Of a stretch of DNA of 64,000 bases, positions 9,201-17,757 are shown one piece after another; position 1 is the stretch's first letter; every line of letters starts with the position of its first letter. Source of the DNA: Nonomuraea spiralis (GTDB taxonomy: Bacteria; Actinomycetota; Actinomycetes; Streptosporangiales; Streptosporangiaceae); contig NZ_BMRC01000001.1 of assembly GCF_014648435.1 (NCBI RefSeq), positions 506,481 through 570,480 on the forward strand, written 5' to 3'. The notes under the pieces are model-generated. The model saw only the letters and a program-made list of their open reading frames with translations. It did not search any database and was not told the origin of the DNA. The translations under genes and the position numbers were made by a program.

Positions 9201-9521
9201 ATCAACCAGTACCGGGAGCAGGGGCTGGGGGTGGTCGAGGCGGTGATCGAGGGCGGCCGGCGCAGGTTGCGGCCGATCCTGATGACGGCGGTGGCCACGA
9301 TCTGCGCGCTGACGCCGATGGCGCTGGGGGTGACCGGATCGGGCGGGTTCATCTCGCAGCCGCTGGCGATCGTGGTGATCGGCGGTCTGGTGACCTCGAC
9401 GCTGCTGACGCTGGTGCTGGTTCCCACGTTGTACACGGTGGTGGAGCGGACGAAGGAGCGGATGCGGCGCAAGCCGTCGGCTCCCAAGCACGAGGCGAAG
9501 GTGCTCACGCCGACGCCGTGA
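6291..9521 (+). CDS. RND-family efflux permease (AcrB/SwrC-like)
   Basis: 1076 residues, one long HAE1-type polypeptide. TM1 is near residues 12-30, TMs 2-6 lie at about 375-530 and TMs 7-12 at about 900-1055. The segment ITVAVGRVVDDSIVVLENIKRH carries the TM4 Asp pair used for proton relay. Gram-positive members export antibiotics, lipopeptides or dyes without an outer-membrane partner. Unusual: a Pro/Gln-rich insert at about residues 243-285 in the first porter loop. Divergent from marR and ended by a strong terminator. Confidence 0.9.
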   Translation: MTAFARLSLVNRSLVIMIAVVITAFGAFTIPQLKQQLLPSLAFPGAFVIAPFPGASPEIVEDQVTKPIEDSFQGIPGMEQMTSTSKEGMAQIQVAFEYGTDIEASLNKMQQAVGRIALPQGVDPQVVAGNTDDIPVLVLAVGDGGDERAMADKLRRIMVPELQSVEGVREATVTGTRDEVVTIEPDVKKMALAGVSAAQIPEVLKANGTPIPAGSLTADGRSLTVQVGARVDSLEKLKNLYLTPVQPQAAQPSQPQQPSQPQGRPQAGQPAQTGRTAVPQQAVRPKPLKPVKLGDVAEIKRGLADASTITRTDGKTSLGLSVTMTPDGNAVTISHEIREKLPELTRSLGDSSDTQVSVVFDQAPYVEESIENLTTEGLLGLAFAVLVILVFLLSVRSTLVTAVSIPLSVVIALIVLWAGDYSLNMLTLGALTIAVGRVVDDSIVVLENIKRHLGYGEAKLQAILTAVREVSGAVTASTLTTVAVFAPIAIVGGMVGELFRPFAVTVAVALLASLVVSLTVVPVLAYWFLKAPALSPEEARAQREAAEAKELRSPLQRAYLPVLRFATRFKLVTVLIGVAVFIGTMGLAGGLRTNFLDSSGQNTISLTQKMPVGTDLATTDKAAAKVEGVLSGVSGVETYQVNVGGGNAMQGGLGGGADRASFSVTVKDGADPAKVEQQLREKITGLSGVGEVTVGGSGGGGFSSDTVSVIVQAPDAETLRTATDSVKSAMGGVKGLRDLSSNLEASAPRIEVAVDREKAAAKGLSEAQVGQAVAQAFRGAPLGQITLDGRSSDLVLRGADAPEDIKAIENLKLPTAAGLVKLSSVAEVEQVAGPTQVTRIDGERSATVSGKVEAADLGTVTQELTTKMESVTLASGARYEIGGASADQADAFSDLGIAMLAAIAIVFMIMVATFRSFVQPLILLVSIPFAATGAVGLLVATDTAMGVPALIGMLMLIGIVVTNAIVLIDLINQYREQGLGVVEAVIEGGRRRLRPILMTAVATICALTPMALGVTGSGGFISQPLAIVVIGGLVTSTLLTLVLVPTLYTVVERTKERMRRKPSAPKHEAKVLTPTP

Positions 9522-9529
9522 ACATGACT

Positions 9530-9559
9530 CCCCGGCGCCGACCTCATGCGGCGCCGGGG
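9530..9559 (+). terminator. Terminator of the RND gene
   Basis: A perfect 10-bp stem (9530-9539 with 9550-9559) and 10-nt loop lie 9 nt after the stop. GC-rich, no U-tract, as is common in actinomycetes. It marks the edge of the decayed island. Confidence 0.7.
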
Positions 9560-10732
9560 ACAGTTCGGTCAACCCGGCATCCGGGCCGGGAGACGTCCGG
9601 CAGAAGGCCTCCAGCGGACAATCCTGGAGGCCTTCTCCTGCATCGAATCGGGGATGGCCAAGGCGATCCTCGTCTGGAAGTACTCGCGTTCCGGCCGGAA
9701 CCGGACCGGCGATCAGCTCAACCTCGCCAGGGTGGAACCGCCGGTGGCGAGCTGGTGCCGGCGACCGAAGAGGTGGACGCCAGCACAGCGGTTGGGAAAC
9801 TGACCCGCGGCATGCTGATGGAGCTGTCCGCGTTCGAGAGCGATCGATCCGGTGAGCAGTGGGCCGAGGCTTACCACAACCGCCTCGCCCGTGGCCTGCC
9901 ACCGTCCGGCGCTCAGTACTTCGGGTACGTGCGCCGAGGCCGGCAGCCTCATCCGCTGGATCCGAAGCGCACGCTGCGAGACCCCTCCGATGGCGAAGAA
10001 CGCTACGAGCCGGACATCGACTCCGGCGCAGCAAAGGCGCTAGCCGACTGCTACGAGACCTACGTGGCCGATCAGAATTTCGCTCACCTGGCCCGCGGAC
10101 TCAACCGGGATGGGTACACCACCGAGGGCGGTCTGCAGTGGAGTGCCGAGACCCTTCGCCAGGTCATGGATCAGGGGTTCGCTGCGGGTCTGCTCCGAAT
10201 CCACGATCCTGAGTGCAGGTGCCGCAGAGCGGCCCGATGCCAGCGGAAGGTGTTCCGGCCTGGGGCGCACCAACCGCTCATCAGGCCTGGGCTGTGGGAC
10301 CGGTACGTCAAGCCGAGGGACGCGAAAGTCACGCGCCCCTCGCGCTCGGTGCATGAGTTCACCGGCTTCATCGGCTGCTGGCACTGCGGCGGCGGCATGC
10401 ATCTGATTCAGCAGGATGCCTCCTTCATCTGCGGCTCGCGGGCTCGTAATGACCTCGTTCTGTGCGGGTCACGGCACGTGTCCCTCAAGGCCGTGCAAAC
10501 CGCCCTGCTCGAAGTCCTCGCCGCCTGGGCACCCGAGATCGAAGCCCGCGCGGCCACGGCTGCCATAAAGCCGGAGCCGTCCAGGGAGGATCAGGTCCAT
10601 CAAGGGCTAGCGAGAGAGCTCCTGCTATCCCTGCGGATGAGCAGCGGAGAGTACGTCAGCGTCGGCTTCATCGAGGGCACCGCCGTACTGTCCGGGGCCA
10701 TCGGCGGCAGCATGGAGAGCTGGCTGGACTAA
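9546..10732 (+). pseudogene. Decayed large serine recombinase (phage-type integrase)
   Basis: The first part, in one frame, encodes the end of a resolvase catalytic domain (ILVWKYSRSGRNR). Around 9733 the reading moves to another frame that continues with GGELVPATEEVDASTAVGKLTRGM, the recombinase domain (FGYVRRG..., NRDGYTTEGGLQWSAETLRQVM) and a zinc beta-ribbon (CWHCGGGM ... CGSRARNDLVLC). The N-terminal ~70-80 residues with the catalytic serine are missing, so the gene is both truncated and frameshifted. It is the relic of an integrated element. A 13-bp perfect inverted repeat (9602-9614/9624-9636) lies in its 5' part. Confidence 0.75.
9602..9636. repeat. 13-bp perfect inverted repeat
   Basis: AGAAGGCCTCCAG (9602-9614) and its exact complement (9624-9636) are separated by 9 nt. 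It lies within the recombinase relic, so it may be partly coding coincidence, but the stem is strong enough to terminate transcription. Confidence 0.45.
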
Positions 10733-10738
10733 GCGATC

Positions 10739-10894
10739 TTGACTTCCCCTCCCGTCGGCACGGTCTTCCCGTACCAGGACGGCGTGCTTCTCGTGCCCGC
10801 TGTACTCCCGATCCACATTCCCGCCGCCGCGCTCGGCCTGACCGTGGCCGAGTGGCTCAACCTCCAGCCCTCACGAAACGAGGTGATCCCGTGA
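10739..10894 (+). CDS. Small phage-like ORF before the endolysin relic
   Basis: A 51-residue reading (LTSPPVGTVFPYQDG..., ending LNLQPSRNEVIP) starts at a TTG 4 nt after the recombinase relic. Its stop overlaps the GTG of the endolysin relic by the GTGA overlap common in phage lysis modules. I do not recognise the product; it may be the C-terminal remnant of a larger phage gene. Confidence 0.35.
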   Translation: MTSPPVGTVFPYQDGVLLVPAVLPIHIPAAALGLTVAEWLNLQPSRNEVIP

Positions 10895-11490
10895 AGAAGA
10901 TCTCGCCTGCCTCCTGGAACGCGATCACACCGTCCGGCCTCTACGCCACCTGCCTGCCGCGAACGGGCCCGGTCTCAACTCCGGTCACTACGCGGTGCTC
11001 GGCCTGGTCGGCAGTTCCGGGTTCACGAAGCCGAACAACGCCCTGCTGCACGCCCTGCGGGACGCGATCGAATACCTGCGCGAGGAGGGCGGCGCCGGAA
11101 ACGAGATCAAGGGTCACCGTGACGGCTACTCCCCTCGTGCCCCGGCGAGGAGCTGTATGCGTGGGCGAAGCGGGGCGCTCCCCGGCCGGACGGGCCGCTG
11201 GAGAAGTCCATCAATATCAAGCATGAGGACGGCATCCCGCTCTGGCCAGGTCGCGTGATCAAGTTGGCGGACCCGTACATGCAGGGCAACGACGTCAAGA
11301 CCTGGCAGTACCAGCTGAAGAAGCGCGGCTGGAAGATCGGCGTGGACGGCATCTACGGCCCGATGTCGAAGGCAGTGTGCGCCAGCTACCAGGACAAGGT
11401 CGGCGCCGAGTCGACTGGCGTCATCGAAGAGACGACCTGGGGTCTCACCTGGTCGTTGGAAACCGCCCGCCGAGTGACCGGCGTGCTGGA
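10891..11490 (+). pseudogene. Decayed phage endolysin (amidase plus peptidoglycan-binding domain)
   Basis: Pieces of one protein appear in three frames: VKKISPASWNAITPSGLYAT (from 10891), NGPGLNSGHYAVLGLVG ... AIEYLREEGGAGNEIKGHRDGYS (about 10962-11127), then ELYAWAKRGAPRPDGPLE ... and a PG_binding_1 repeat (VKTWQYQLKKRGWKIGVDG, YGPMSKAVCASYQDK) to about 11490. The GHRDGY motif is the zinc-ligand region of amidase_2 lysins. Two frameshifts make it non-functional. With the recombinase relic it shows a former prophage. Confidence 0.7.
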
Positions 11491-11492
11491 GC

Positions 11493-12041
11493 TCATCCCG
11501 CTGAGTCTTGGACAGGCGCGCGCACGTCAGCCTGCAGGGTTGTTGACCTTGATATTGGATGCATCGAAGTCCGTGCGCGTACCTGGTTCGAGGCGGCCTC
11601 GACGAAGGCTAGGAGCGCGCGCTGTGATCGCTCTGCCTGCTGATCTCTCGCGGCTTCATCCACGGCACGGTGGATGGCAGTGGTGGCCTCCAACGCCTCC
11701 GAGGCCAGCCGATTGAGCTCAGCGTCCGGGTTGAGCAGTCGGAGCCTGAACAACGCCGCCTTGGCGTTCGTGCGCTCGTTGAGTGACTCAGTTCGAGCGT
11801 TGATGTACGGCGCCCCGCTCGGGTTTTCGCGCTTGCGATACCAGCGAGCGTTCTGGCTGGATCGGTACGAGGTGATGGCGCCGGCGAACGCACTGTAGGC
11901 GGCGAGCTGTTCTTGCCAGAGCCGCTCATCGCGGGCTTCTAATCGCGCCTGCCTTGCGGCGCGTCCTTGGAAAAGGTAGGTGGCGGCAGCGCCGAGCAGT
12001 GTTCCGGCGATGGCGATGAGGCTCGTGATCGCAGTCTGCAC
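11493..12041 (-). CDS. Membrane-anchored coiled-coil protein of unknown function
   Basis: 182 residues from a GTG at 12041: a single N-terminal membrane segment (ITSLIAIAGTLLGAAATYLF) followed by a long charged, Ala/Gln/Arg-rich helical domain (RQARLEARDERLWQEQLAAY). Similar one-TM, cytoplasmic-helix proteins are scattered in actinomycete islands without known role. The longer upstream reading lacks a hydrophobic start and is ignored. Unlinked to neighbours. Confidence 0.6.
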   Translation of the reverse strand: MQTAITSLIAIAGTLLGAAATYLFQGRAARQARLEARDERLWQEQLAAYSAFAGAITSYRSSQNARWYRKRENPSGAPYINARTESLNERTNAKAALFRLRLLNPDAELNRLASEALEATTAIHRAVDEAARDQQAERSQRALLAFVEAASNQVRARTSMHPISRSTTLQADVRAPVQDSAG

Positions 12042-12212
12042 CCCGTCAGTTGAGCATGCTCTGAGTGATCCTGGGAGAGGTCTTCTGAGTGGCCTCTCAG
12101 ACCGTCGATCGAATCGCGTGCCCGAGGCGCTCCTTCCCCGCCGCGCCCTTGCGCCCGGCATCAGAGGCCCTGCTGAACGAAGCACTATCATCTAGTCCCA
12201 CTTGGCCTTCAG

Positions 12213-12359
12213 CTACGTCATGGACAGGTACCGCCCCCAGACCAGATGGCTTGCGGCTTGGTGACCCAGCTTCACCTGCCGCGCCAAGTCCTGCTCAGCC
12301 GCGGCCCTGGCCGCGGTATGCACGATGTCGACCGCCCGCTTCGAGGCGCAGTGTTGCAT
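12213..12359 (-). CDS. Possible small protein (48 aa)
   Basis: ATG at 12359 preceded by GGGAGAC; reads MQHCASKRAVDIVHTAARAA and ends GRYLSMT. It is an alanine-rich helix with no recognised family. It could be a real short gene or chance in a decayed region. Confidence 0.3.
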   Translation of the reverse strand: MQHCASKRAVDIVHTAARAAAEQDLARQVKLGHQAASHLVWGRYLSMT

Positions 12360-13444
12360 GGTGCGTCTCCCGTGCGATCCCAGCGCAAACCCGCGTTGCG
12401 GGCGAGGTGGGCCCTGAGCTAGGACGCGTCAAGGGTCCGCTGTGCACAAGCGTGTGGTCTGTGTGACCTATGGGTGGAATGTGTGATCCTGGAGCGCGTC
12501 AGCGACATCCGACACGCGCTCGATCACCGGCCCGACGGCAGGCCATGGATTCACACCACAGGGCACAGTGGCTTGCCGGCTGGATCCGGCATCGCTTGTC
12601 GGCATGGATCACCCTGAAGGGCGGCACGCCGCTCCGTGGCCGATGCAACAACGAGCGGCCGAGCACGCGGAGTTGCGGGCCGATGGATACAGCGACAGGT
12701 GGTCACGTTGACCGGCTGGGCAGGCCCCGGCAAGGGCGCGGCAGAACGAGGGCACGATTATGATCTACATTGTAAAGGTGGTGAGTTAGTTTTCGATCAA
12801 TAATTCAAGCTGCAACAACCACATCGACGACCAGGGTCCGCTGTTCGTGGATCAGCTCCGCGAGTGGCGGCTTCAGGATGGGGGCGTCCCTTGCGGCGCG
12901 CGCTCAGGCAGCATGTGGCTGGCTGCGCCGCGCGCCCCTACTCCCTCTAGGGAGATCGCCGGAGCGCAACCTGCTCCCTTGCCACGGCAGATCGCGGACT
13001 TTGCCCCCTTCTGGTCTGTCCCTGTGTTTCTGGCCGGGGACGCGCCGCCCTAGGCGGCGGCCGCTTCATGCGCCGGCAGCAAGAGCTTGCGTGGACGCCT
13101 GTGCGGCATGCGGCAACTCGCTCACCGGACCGGTGGTCACTGATCGGCGAACGAGGACATGTCGCACAGATGCGCCTGCACGCCTGCAGTATCACACGCG
13201 ACGTAGGCGTCGGCCTGCGAGCCGACGCGCAGTACACGGCGGTTCCCCTGAACTCCTCGGCGACATGCCGGTCACTCGCGTGGCATCCACCATGATTACG
13301 AGTCCACTGCCTGGACGGCGACACAGCGCAATGCCCCTGACCATTGGCCCGACACGGGCCGAAAATGGTCGAGATCAACGCGAATGCCGTGCCCGGAGAT
13401 TTCAGGGCACGGCAAGCGGCGTCAGCGGATCAGGCCCGGTCGAC
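12360..13444. other. Gene-poor stretch
   Basis: No convincing gene. Open frames on either strand lack family signatures, ribosome sites or normal composition. An ORF at 12470-12763 ends exactly at copy 3 of the recurring motif, which is its only support. A short hairpin (GTCGGC/GCCGAC) lies near 13210. Confidence 0.5.
12763..12777 (+). repeat. Recurring 3'-end motif, copy 3
   Basis: ATCTACATTGTAAAG. A TGA stop at 12761-12763 overlaps its first base exactly as in copy 1. An ATTCA box follows at 12803. Confidence 0.65.
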
Positions 13445-14017
13445 TCAGGCGGGCGGCGTGATGTCGACGAAGGGGCTGCAGTTGGCAGGCCAGGGCCGCG
13501 TCGTCATGGTGCCCGGAGGCGGGAAGACGGTGCACGTGCTCTGCGCTATGCGGGAGTGTGCGTTGAGGACGGTGACGTGCACTGTCGTCCCCTCGTCGGG
13601 CGCGGCCAGAGTGATGTCGACCAGGCGGCCGAAGTTCCTGGGCAGCCGCGAGGACAGGTCGTGCCATCGTGGCGTCGTCCGCGGGTCCCTGATCAGTACC
13701 TTGTGCTCCCGAATGACCCCTACGAACTTGGTCGGCAGCCTCTCCTCGTCCTCTGGGTCCCCCTGGAAGGCCGAGTCGATCGCGACAGCGTTGTCGTCGT
13801 CCGTCCCGATGGGGAAGGAGCGATTGTTCGCGTTCGCGACCTTGGCATCCGCGAGGCCGTGAACGCTGACGACCGATGTCGTGTGAACGTCGGCAAAGGC
13901 TGACGCTGGAATTGAAAGAGCCGTGAGTGCGCTGGTTGCCGTTGCGGCTAGAGCAAACGCCAGCGTACCTATGATGCCGAGTGGGTGCGAAGCGCGCCCG
14001 CTCTGGTGTTGAGCCAC
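13445..14017 (-). CDS. Secreted protein of unknown function
   Basis: 190 residues from the GTG at 14017, preceded by AGGGGA. A signal peptide is clear: HQSGRASHPLG, hydrophobic IIGTLAFALAATATSALTAL, cleavage near ASAFA-DV. The mature part contains a basic/acidic middle (IREHKVLIRDPRTTPRWH) and two cysteines near the end. No family recognised. A very AT-rich segment (about 14060-14200) lies upstream and would hold the promoter. Confidence 0.65.
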   Translation of the reverse strand: MAQHQSGRASHPLGIIGTLAFALAATATSALTALSIPASAFADVHTTSVVSVHGLADAKVANANNRSFPIGTDDDNAVAIDSAFQGDPEDEERLPTKFVGVIREHKVLIRDPRTTPRWHDLSSRLPRNFGRLVDITLAAPDEGTTVHVTVLNAHSRIAQSTCTVFPPPGTMTTRPWPANCSPFVDITPPA

Positions 14018-14059
14018 GTGTTTCCCCTGAAGATGCCAGATTCGAACGAAAGGGGCCAA

Positions 14060-14200
14060 TAGCTGGCCCCTAAATGGTTACAAAATTGAGGTACCCCTTC
14101 GATGAAGCGATAAAGCGTGCGAATTTTCTGTAGAAGGTAAGGAGTATCGAAAGACAAATAAAAAGTAGCTATTTCAGCTATTTAGCAGCAAATAGGGCTG
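14060..14200. promoter_or_regulatory. AT-rich segment upstream of the secreted protein gene
   Basis: Unlike the surrounding ~70% GC, this stretch is mostly A/T and includes a direct repeat of AGCTATTT (about 14167-14184). It probably contains the promoter and may be foreign DNA of the kind bound by Lsr2; both are inference. Confidence 0.4.
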
Positions 14201-14574
14201 GGCGTGCATAATTGGGCAAAGTGGTCCCGGGTGAGGCGAGTGGGCTCCGGGCTTGCATGTACTGGTCCGCGTACGCGACCGGCCCGACCCGGGCGGCGCG
14301 TCCTGCCGTCTGTGCACCAGCGCCCGACACGGGCCAGCCAAGCAAGGGGTCCGGCAGGTCGCCGCCGCCTACTCGGCAGGACGGATTCGCCCCGGGGGCG
14401 GCATCTTCGCGATCCGCGCGAACCGGGCCGACCGCATGCCGCTTCCTCACAGAGCGCCCGGAGGACACGGATAAGACCTGCCCGCCCTCGCTCATACACG
14501 CATCCGCATCCGGCCGACCCCGCACCGTCCCCGACCGCCTCACCCCTCGTTCACGCCCTCGGAAGGAGAACCAC

Positions 14575-14654
14575 GTGTCCGACTCCATGCCACCTGACGG
14601 CCGCCACCGCGTCGCAAGCGCCCCCGGAGGAGCCTCACCTTCCGTTCTAGCGGT
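14575..14654 (+). pseudogene. 5' end of a gene cut by the IS30 element
   Basis: A good ribosome site (GGAAGGAG, 6 nt before) leads to GTG at 14575, reading MSDSMPPDGRHRVASAPGG for 26 codons before the left end of the IS. No continuation is recognised after the right end, so the rest may have been deleted. The product is unknown. Confidence 0.35.
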
Positions 14655-14682
14655 TGTCGCAACACTCCAGCCTGGGGGTGCG

Positions 14683-15909
14683 ATGGAAGAGTTCGAGATC
14701 CGCAAGATCCGAACGCCACAGGGCCGCAAGAAGCTCACGCGTGAGCGAGAGGCATACTTCCGCCTTATGGATCAAGGCTTCAGCAGCATGGAAGCGTGCC
14801 GGATCGTCGGGATCAACTACCGCACCGGGAAGCGGTGGCGGAATGGCTCGGTACCGAACAAGGCAAAGAAGAAGGGGGCCCCGCCGGTCAGACGACCGGC
14901 GGGCCCCCTTCTGGCGTGTCCCGCTATCTGCGGGAAGACGAACGCATCCATATCGCCGACCGGGTGCGGGAGAAGGTTTCGATCCGCGAGATCGCCCGCG
15001 AACTGGGTCGTGCGCCCTCCACCATCAGCCGGGAGATCCGCCGTAACCGGCACCCTGCCCGGCCAGTATCGGCCGCACGCGGCCCAGGCTCGAGCCGACG
15101 CGCGCCAGCCCCACCCCAAGCCCAGCAAGATCGGGCAGAACCCGGAGTTACGGGCATACGTCCAGGACCACCTGCACAAGCGCTGGAGCCCAGAGCAGAT
15201 CGTCCAGAGCCTGCGCAGGACCTTCCCCGAGCGGCCGGAGATGCACGTGTGCCACGAGACCATCTACCAGGCGCTCTACGTCCAAGGCCGCGGCGAACTG
15301 CGCCGCGAGCTGACCAAGGCACTGCGCACCGGTCGCGCGATGCGCAAGCCGCGTCGACAGGCTCAGCAGCGCCAGCCCCGCTACAGCGCGCCCATGGTCA
15401 TGATCAGTGAGCGGCCCGCCGAGGTGGACGGTCGCGCCGTTCCCGGACATTGGGAAGGCGACCTCATCATCGGCAAGAACCAGTTGTCCGCCATCGGCAC
15501 CCTGGTCGAGCGCACCACTCGCTACGTCATGCTCGTTCATCTGCCGCTCGACCACAGTGCGATCAGCATGCGCGATGCCCTGCTGGACACTATCGCGACG
15601 CTGCCAGCGCATCTCCGGCGCTCCCTGACCTGGGATCAGGGCAGCGAGATGGGCCGCCACCACGAGTTCTCCGTCGCCGCCGACATGCCCGTCTACTTCT
15701 GCAACCCGGCCAGCCCGTGGCAGCGTGGCTCCAACGAGAACGCCAACGGCCTGCTACGCCAGTACTTCCCCAAGGGCACCGACTTGTCCATCCACACTCG
15801 CGACCAGCTCGACGCCGTTGCCGCCGAATTGAACTCCCGACCTCGCAAGACGCTCGACTGGGACACCCCGGCCCAACGCCTCGCGGAACTCCTGGGAACC
15901 TGCGCCTGA
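14683..15909 (+). pseudogene. IS30-family transposase with out-of-frame HTH segment
   Basis: Reading from ATG 14683 gives 408 uninterrupted codons. The N-terminal HTH (SSMEACRIVGINYRTGKRWRNG) and catalytic DDE domain (GHWEGDLIIGK, TWDQGSEMGRH, NENANGLLRQYFPKGTD) are in this frame. The second HTH that family members carry (YLREDERIHIADR, RELGRAPSTISREIRRNRH) is instead in the -1 frame at about 14907-15056, so two compensating frameshifts replace about 50 residues with unrelated sequence. The protein may be made but probably cannot bind its ends. The first shift coincides with a strong hairpin at 14870-14912. Confidence 0.7.
14870..14912 (+). other. Strong hairpin at the transposase frameshift
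   Basis: A 19-bp GC-rich stem with one bulged C (14870-14889 with 14894-14912) and an AGAC loop, directly preceded by a CAAAGAAGAA purine run. It sits exactly where the reading frame moves by -1. Confidence 0.6.
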
Positions 15910-16095
15910 CCGACCTGGGAGGAGCGGTGTGATTGGGTCGGTGACGAGCGGCAGCGCTTGCTGGTCGGTTGCGACAGCGCACAGCTTCCTGCGCGCGCCA
16001 GAAAAGTTGGTGAGAAATGGCAGCGCCCGTCCTCGCCTCGGAGATCTCGGCGGGCAACCAACGTGTTGTCATGATTTTCTGGGAGGGTGCCGAAC

Positions 16096-17220
16096 ATGCG
16101 AATCGTCGTCCTTGTGATGCTTGTCGCGCCGGGTCTGTCTATGCTTCTCCTGCTGGCCGGTCGTCTTGAACTCGCTGGAATGCTGACTGGCCTGGCGGCA
16201 GGGTTCCTTCTCCGCAGCGAACCCGCGCGGGCGGCTTTGGCCACGCTGTGCGGCAGCCTGTCGGCGGTCCTGATCGGCCAGGTCTTAGGCGACGGCGTCG
16301 ACGGGCCTGACTTCGCCGACCAGATGGCGGGCTGGCCAGGCTGGCCCATCGGTGCCGTGCTCGCTTACCTGATCGCGGCCAAGGGCCTGCCCCCCACGAG
16401 CGCCAGAGGAACCAGCTCTGCCGTGCTGCCCGCCGCTGTCGCCGCACTGACCGCCGGGGCGCTCGGGTGCGGGCAACTCGTCGCGGCCAAGGTCCTGCAG
16501 ATGACGCGGTGGGAGGACTACCACGAGTACGACGGACCGGGCTGGTATCGCGACCTCACCAGCGCCATCTTGTACCCCGCGGCCTCGGTCGTGATCGCCT
16601 CGGTGATCGCCAGCAGGATGACAGCGGGGCGAGAAAGGTTCCTCGTCGTACCACTGGCCGCATGGTTGGGCTGTGCCCTGACAGCGGGACCCGTGCAGTA
16701 CGTCCAAGCCCTCGGCGTGTCCGGCGAGCCCGCGCTGGTCGCCTTGTTGGCCTCGCTCGCCGGCGGCGGTATCGGTGCCGCCGCGGCGGCCGCCGCGCTC
16801 CGCCATGGCGGAGCGCGGCTCGGATTGGTCTCCTTCATCCTGGCATTCACAGTCGGCAAGGTGACGGCGGCTTGGCTGGAGATCAGTGACGTCACCTGGG
16901 CTTGGCTGGAGCTCCTTTTCGCGCTGTTGGCATTGATCACTCCCCTGGTCCTGATCGCCTGGGTGTCGGCGAGGACGGCATCGCGGGACGCCAGCCTGGG
17001 ATCAGGCGTCATCGCGGGCGTAGCCGGACCGCTGCTGATCTGGTCGGTCTACCTGACAGTCGGGCCCAGGTTCTACGATCACGCCTCGCAGAGCAACCCG
17101 TACTGGCTGGCCTGGGCAACCGTGCCCGTGGCGCTGGTCACTGCGCTGGGCGCGGCCAGTCTGGTCACGAGCGTCCATGGGACGCGGGAGTCTGTCAGAC
17201 CTGACGCAGTCGAGTCCTGA
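16096..17220 (+). CDS. Polytopic membrane protein of unknown function
   Basis: 374 residues with about nine to ten hydrophobic segments, e.g. VVLVMLVAPGLSMLLLLAG at the start and PLVLIAWVSA near residue 290. No transporter motif is recognised. ATG 16096 is chosen over GTG 16087 because GGGAGGG lies directly before the GTG and at proper distance from the ATG. It stands alone just after the IS30 copy. Confidence 0.65.
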   Translation: MRIVVLVMLVAPGLSMLLLLAGRLELAGMLTGLAAGFLLRSEPARAALATLCGSLSAVLIGQVLGDGVDGPDFADQMAGWPGWPIGAVLAYLIAAKGLPPTSARGTSSAVLPAAVAALTAGALGCGQLVAAKVLQMTRWEDYHEYDGPGWYRDLTSAILYPAASVVIASVIASRMTAGRERFLVVPLAAWLGCALTAGPVQYVQALGVSGEPALVALLASLAGGGIGAAAAAAALRHGGARLGLVSFILAFTVGKVTAAWLEISDVTWAWLELLFALLALITPLVLIAWVSARTASRDASLGSGVIAGVAGPLLIWSVYLTVGPRFYDHASQSNPYWLAWATVPVALVTALGAASLVTSVHGTRESVRPDAVES

Positions 17221-17337
17221 TGTGACGCGGAAACCCAGGCCTTCGCTAGGCTGATTGCCGCCAGCGACAAATCACTGTGTTGCGACGACCCCTAGAAAGC
17301 GTCCACCAGCCACGGGGCGCTCATCCGCGCGCTCGCG

Positions 17338-17757
17338 GTGATCGCTGCCCAGTGCGACCTCGTCCTTGTCGTCGTCAACCGGCCTGCCGAGCAGGACGCC
17401 CGCGACCGGTGGGGCAGCCACGGTCTGTGGTGGCACGTCGTCAAGAACCTGGTCGCCGGCCTGCGGCCGGTCGCGATCGTCGTCGTCGACACGGCGTTTA
17501 TGTACGCCACCGGCGTCAACCGGGCCACCGGCTCGCACCCCAACGAGGAAACCGTCCTCGCGCGACTGACCGACCGCTACGGCCAGGGCCACCAGCTGAA
17601 CGTCGGCCAGTCCGCGGCCCTCGTCCGCGCCGCGAATTCGCCACGCCAGACGAACTTGATCGCGGTAATGGTGGGCGCAGAGCCAGTTCATCCCACCGGG
17701 CCACCGGGCCAAGGCATGAGTTCGCCGTTGCTTGCAGCAAGACAAGCCAGGCCGTGA
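17338..17757 (+). CDS. Hypothetical protein, possibly truncated
   Basis: A GTG-started frame of 139 codons with an ordered alpha/beta look up to about residue 100 (CDLVLVVVNRPAEQDARD, LRPVAIVVVDTAFMYATGV), then a low-complexity end overlapping the XRE remnant. There is no clear ribosome site; the true start or end may be lost. No family recognised. Confidence 0.35.
   Translation: MIAAQCDLVLVVVNRPAEQDARDRWGSHGLWWHVVKNLVAGLRPVAIVVVDTAFMYATGVNRATGSHPNEETVLARLTDRYGQGHQLNVGQSAALVRAANSPRQTNLIAVMVGAEPVHPTGPPGQGMSSPLLAARQARP

Larger units (their letters stand above)
14655..15976 (+). mobile_element. IS30-family insertion sequence
   Basis: About 1.32 kb. Inverted terminal repeats: left 14655-14671 and right 15960-15976 (minus strand) share TGTCGCAAC-N3-CCAGC. 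It encodes one IS30-type transposase. No obvious target duplication is visible, which suggests an old insertion or a flank rearrangement; exact ends are uncertain by a base or two. Confidence 0.75.

Noticed and set aside
6216..10034. Very long minus-strand open frame opposite the RND gene
   Set aside because: It is antisense to a clear RND permease, rich in Arg/His/Gln, and has no family signature; high GC content causes such frames.
12470..12763. Plus-strand ORF ending at motif copy 3
   Set aside because: No ribosome site or family; kept only as a remark because its stop position matches the motif rule.
14870..14912. Functional programmed -1 frameshift in the transposase
   Set aside because: There is no classical slippery heptamer, and a second, opposite shift near 15058 would still be required.
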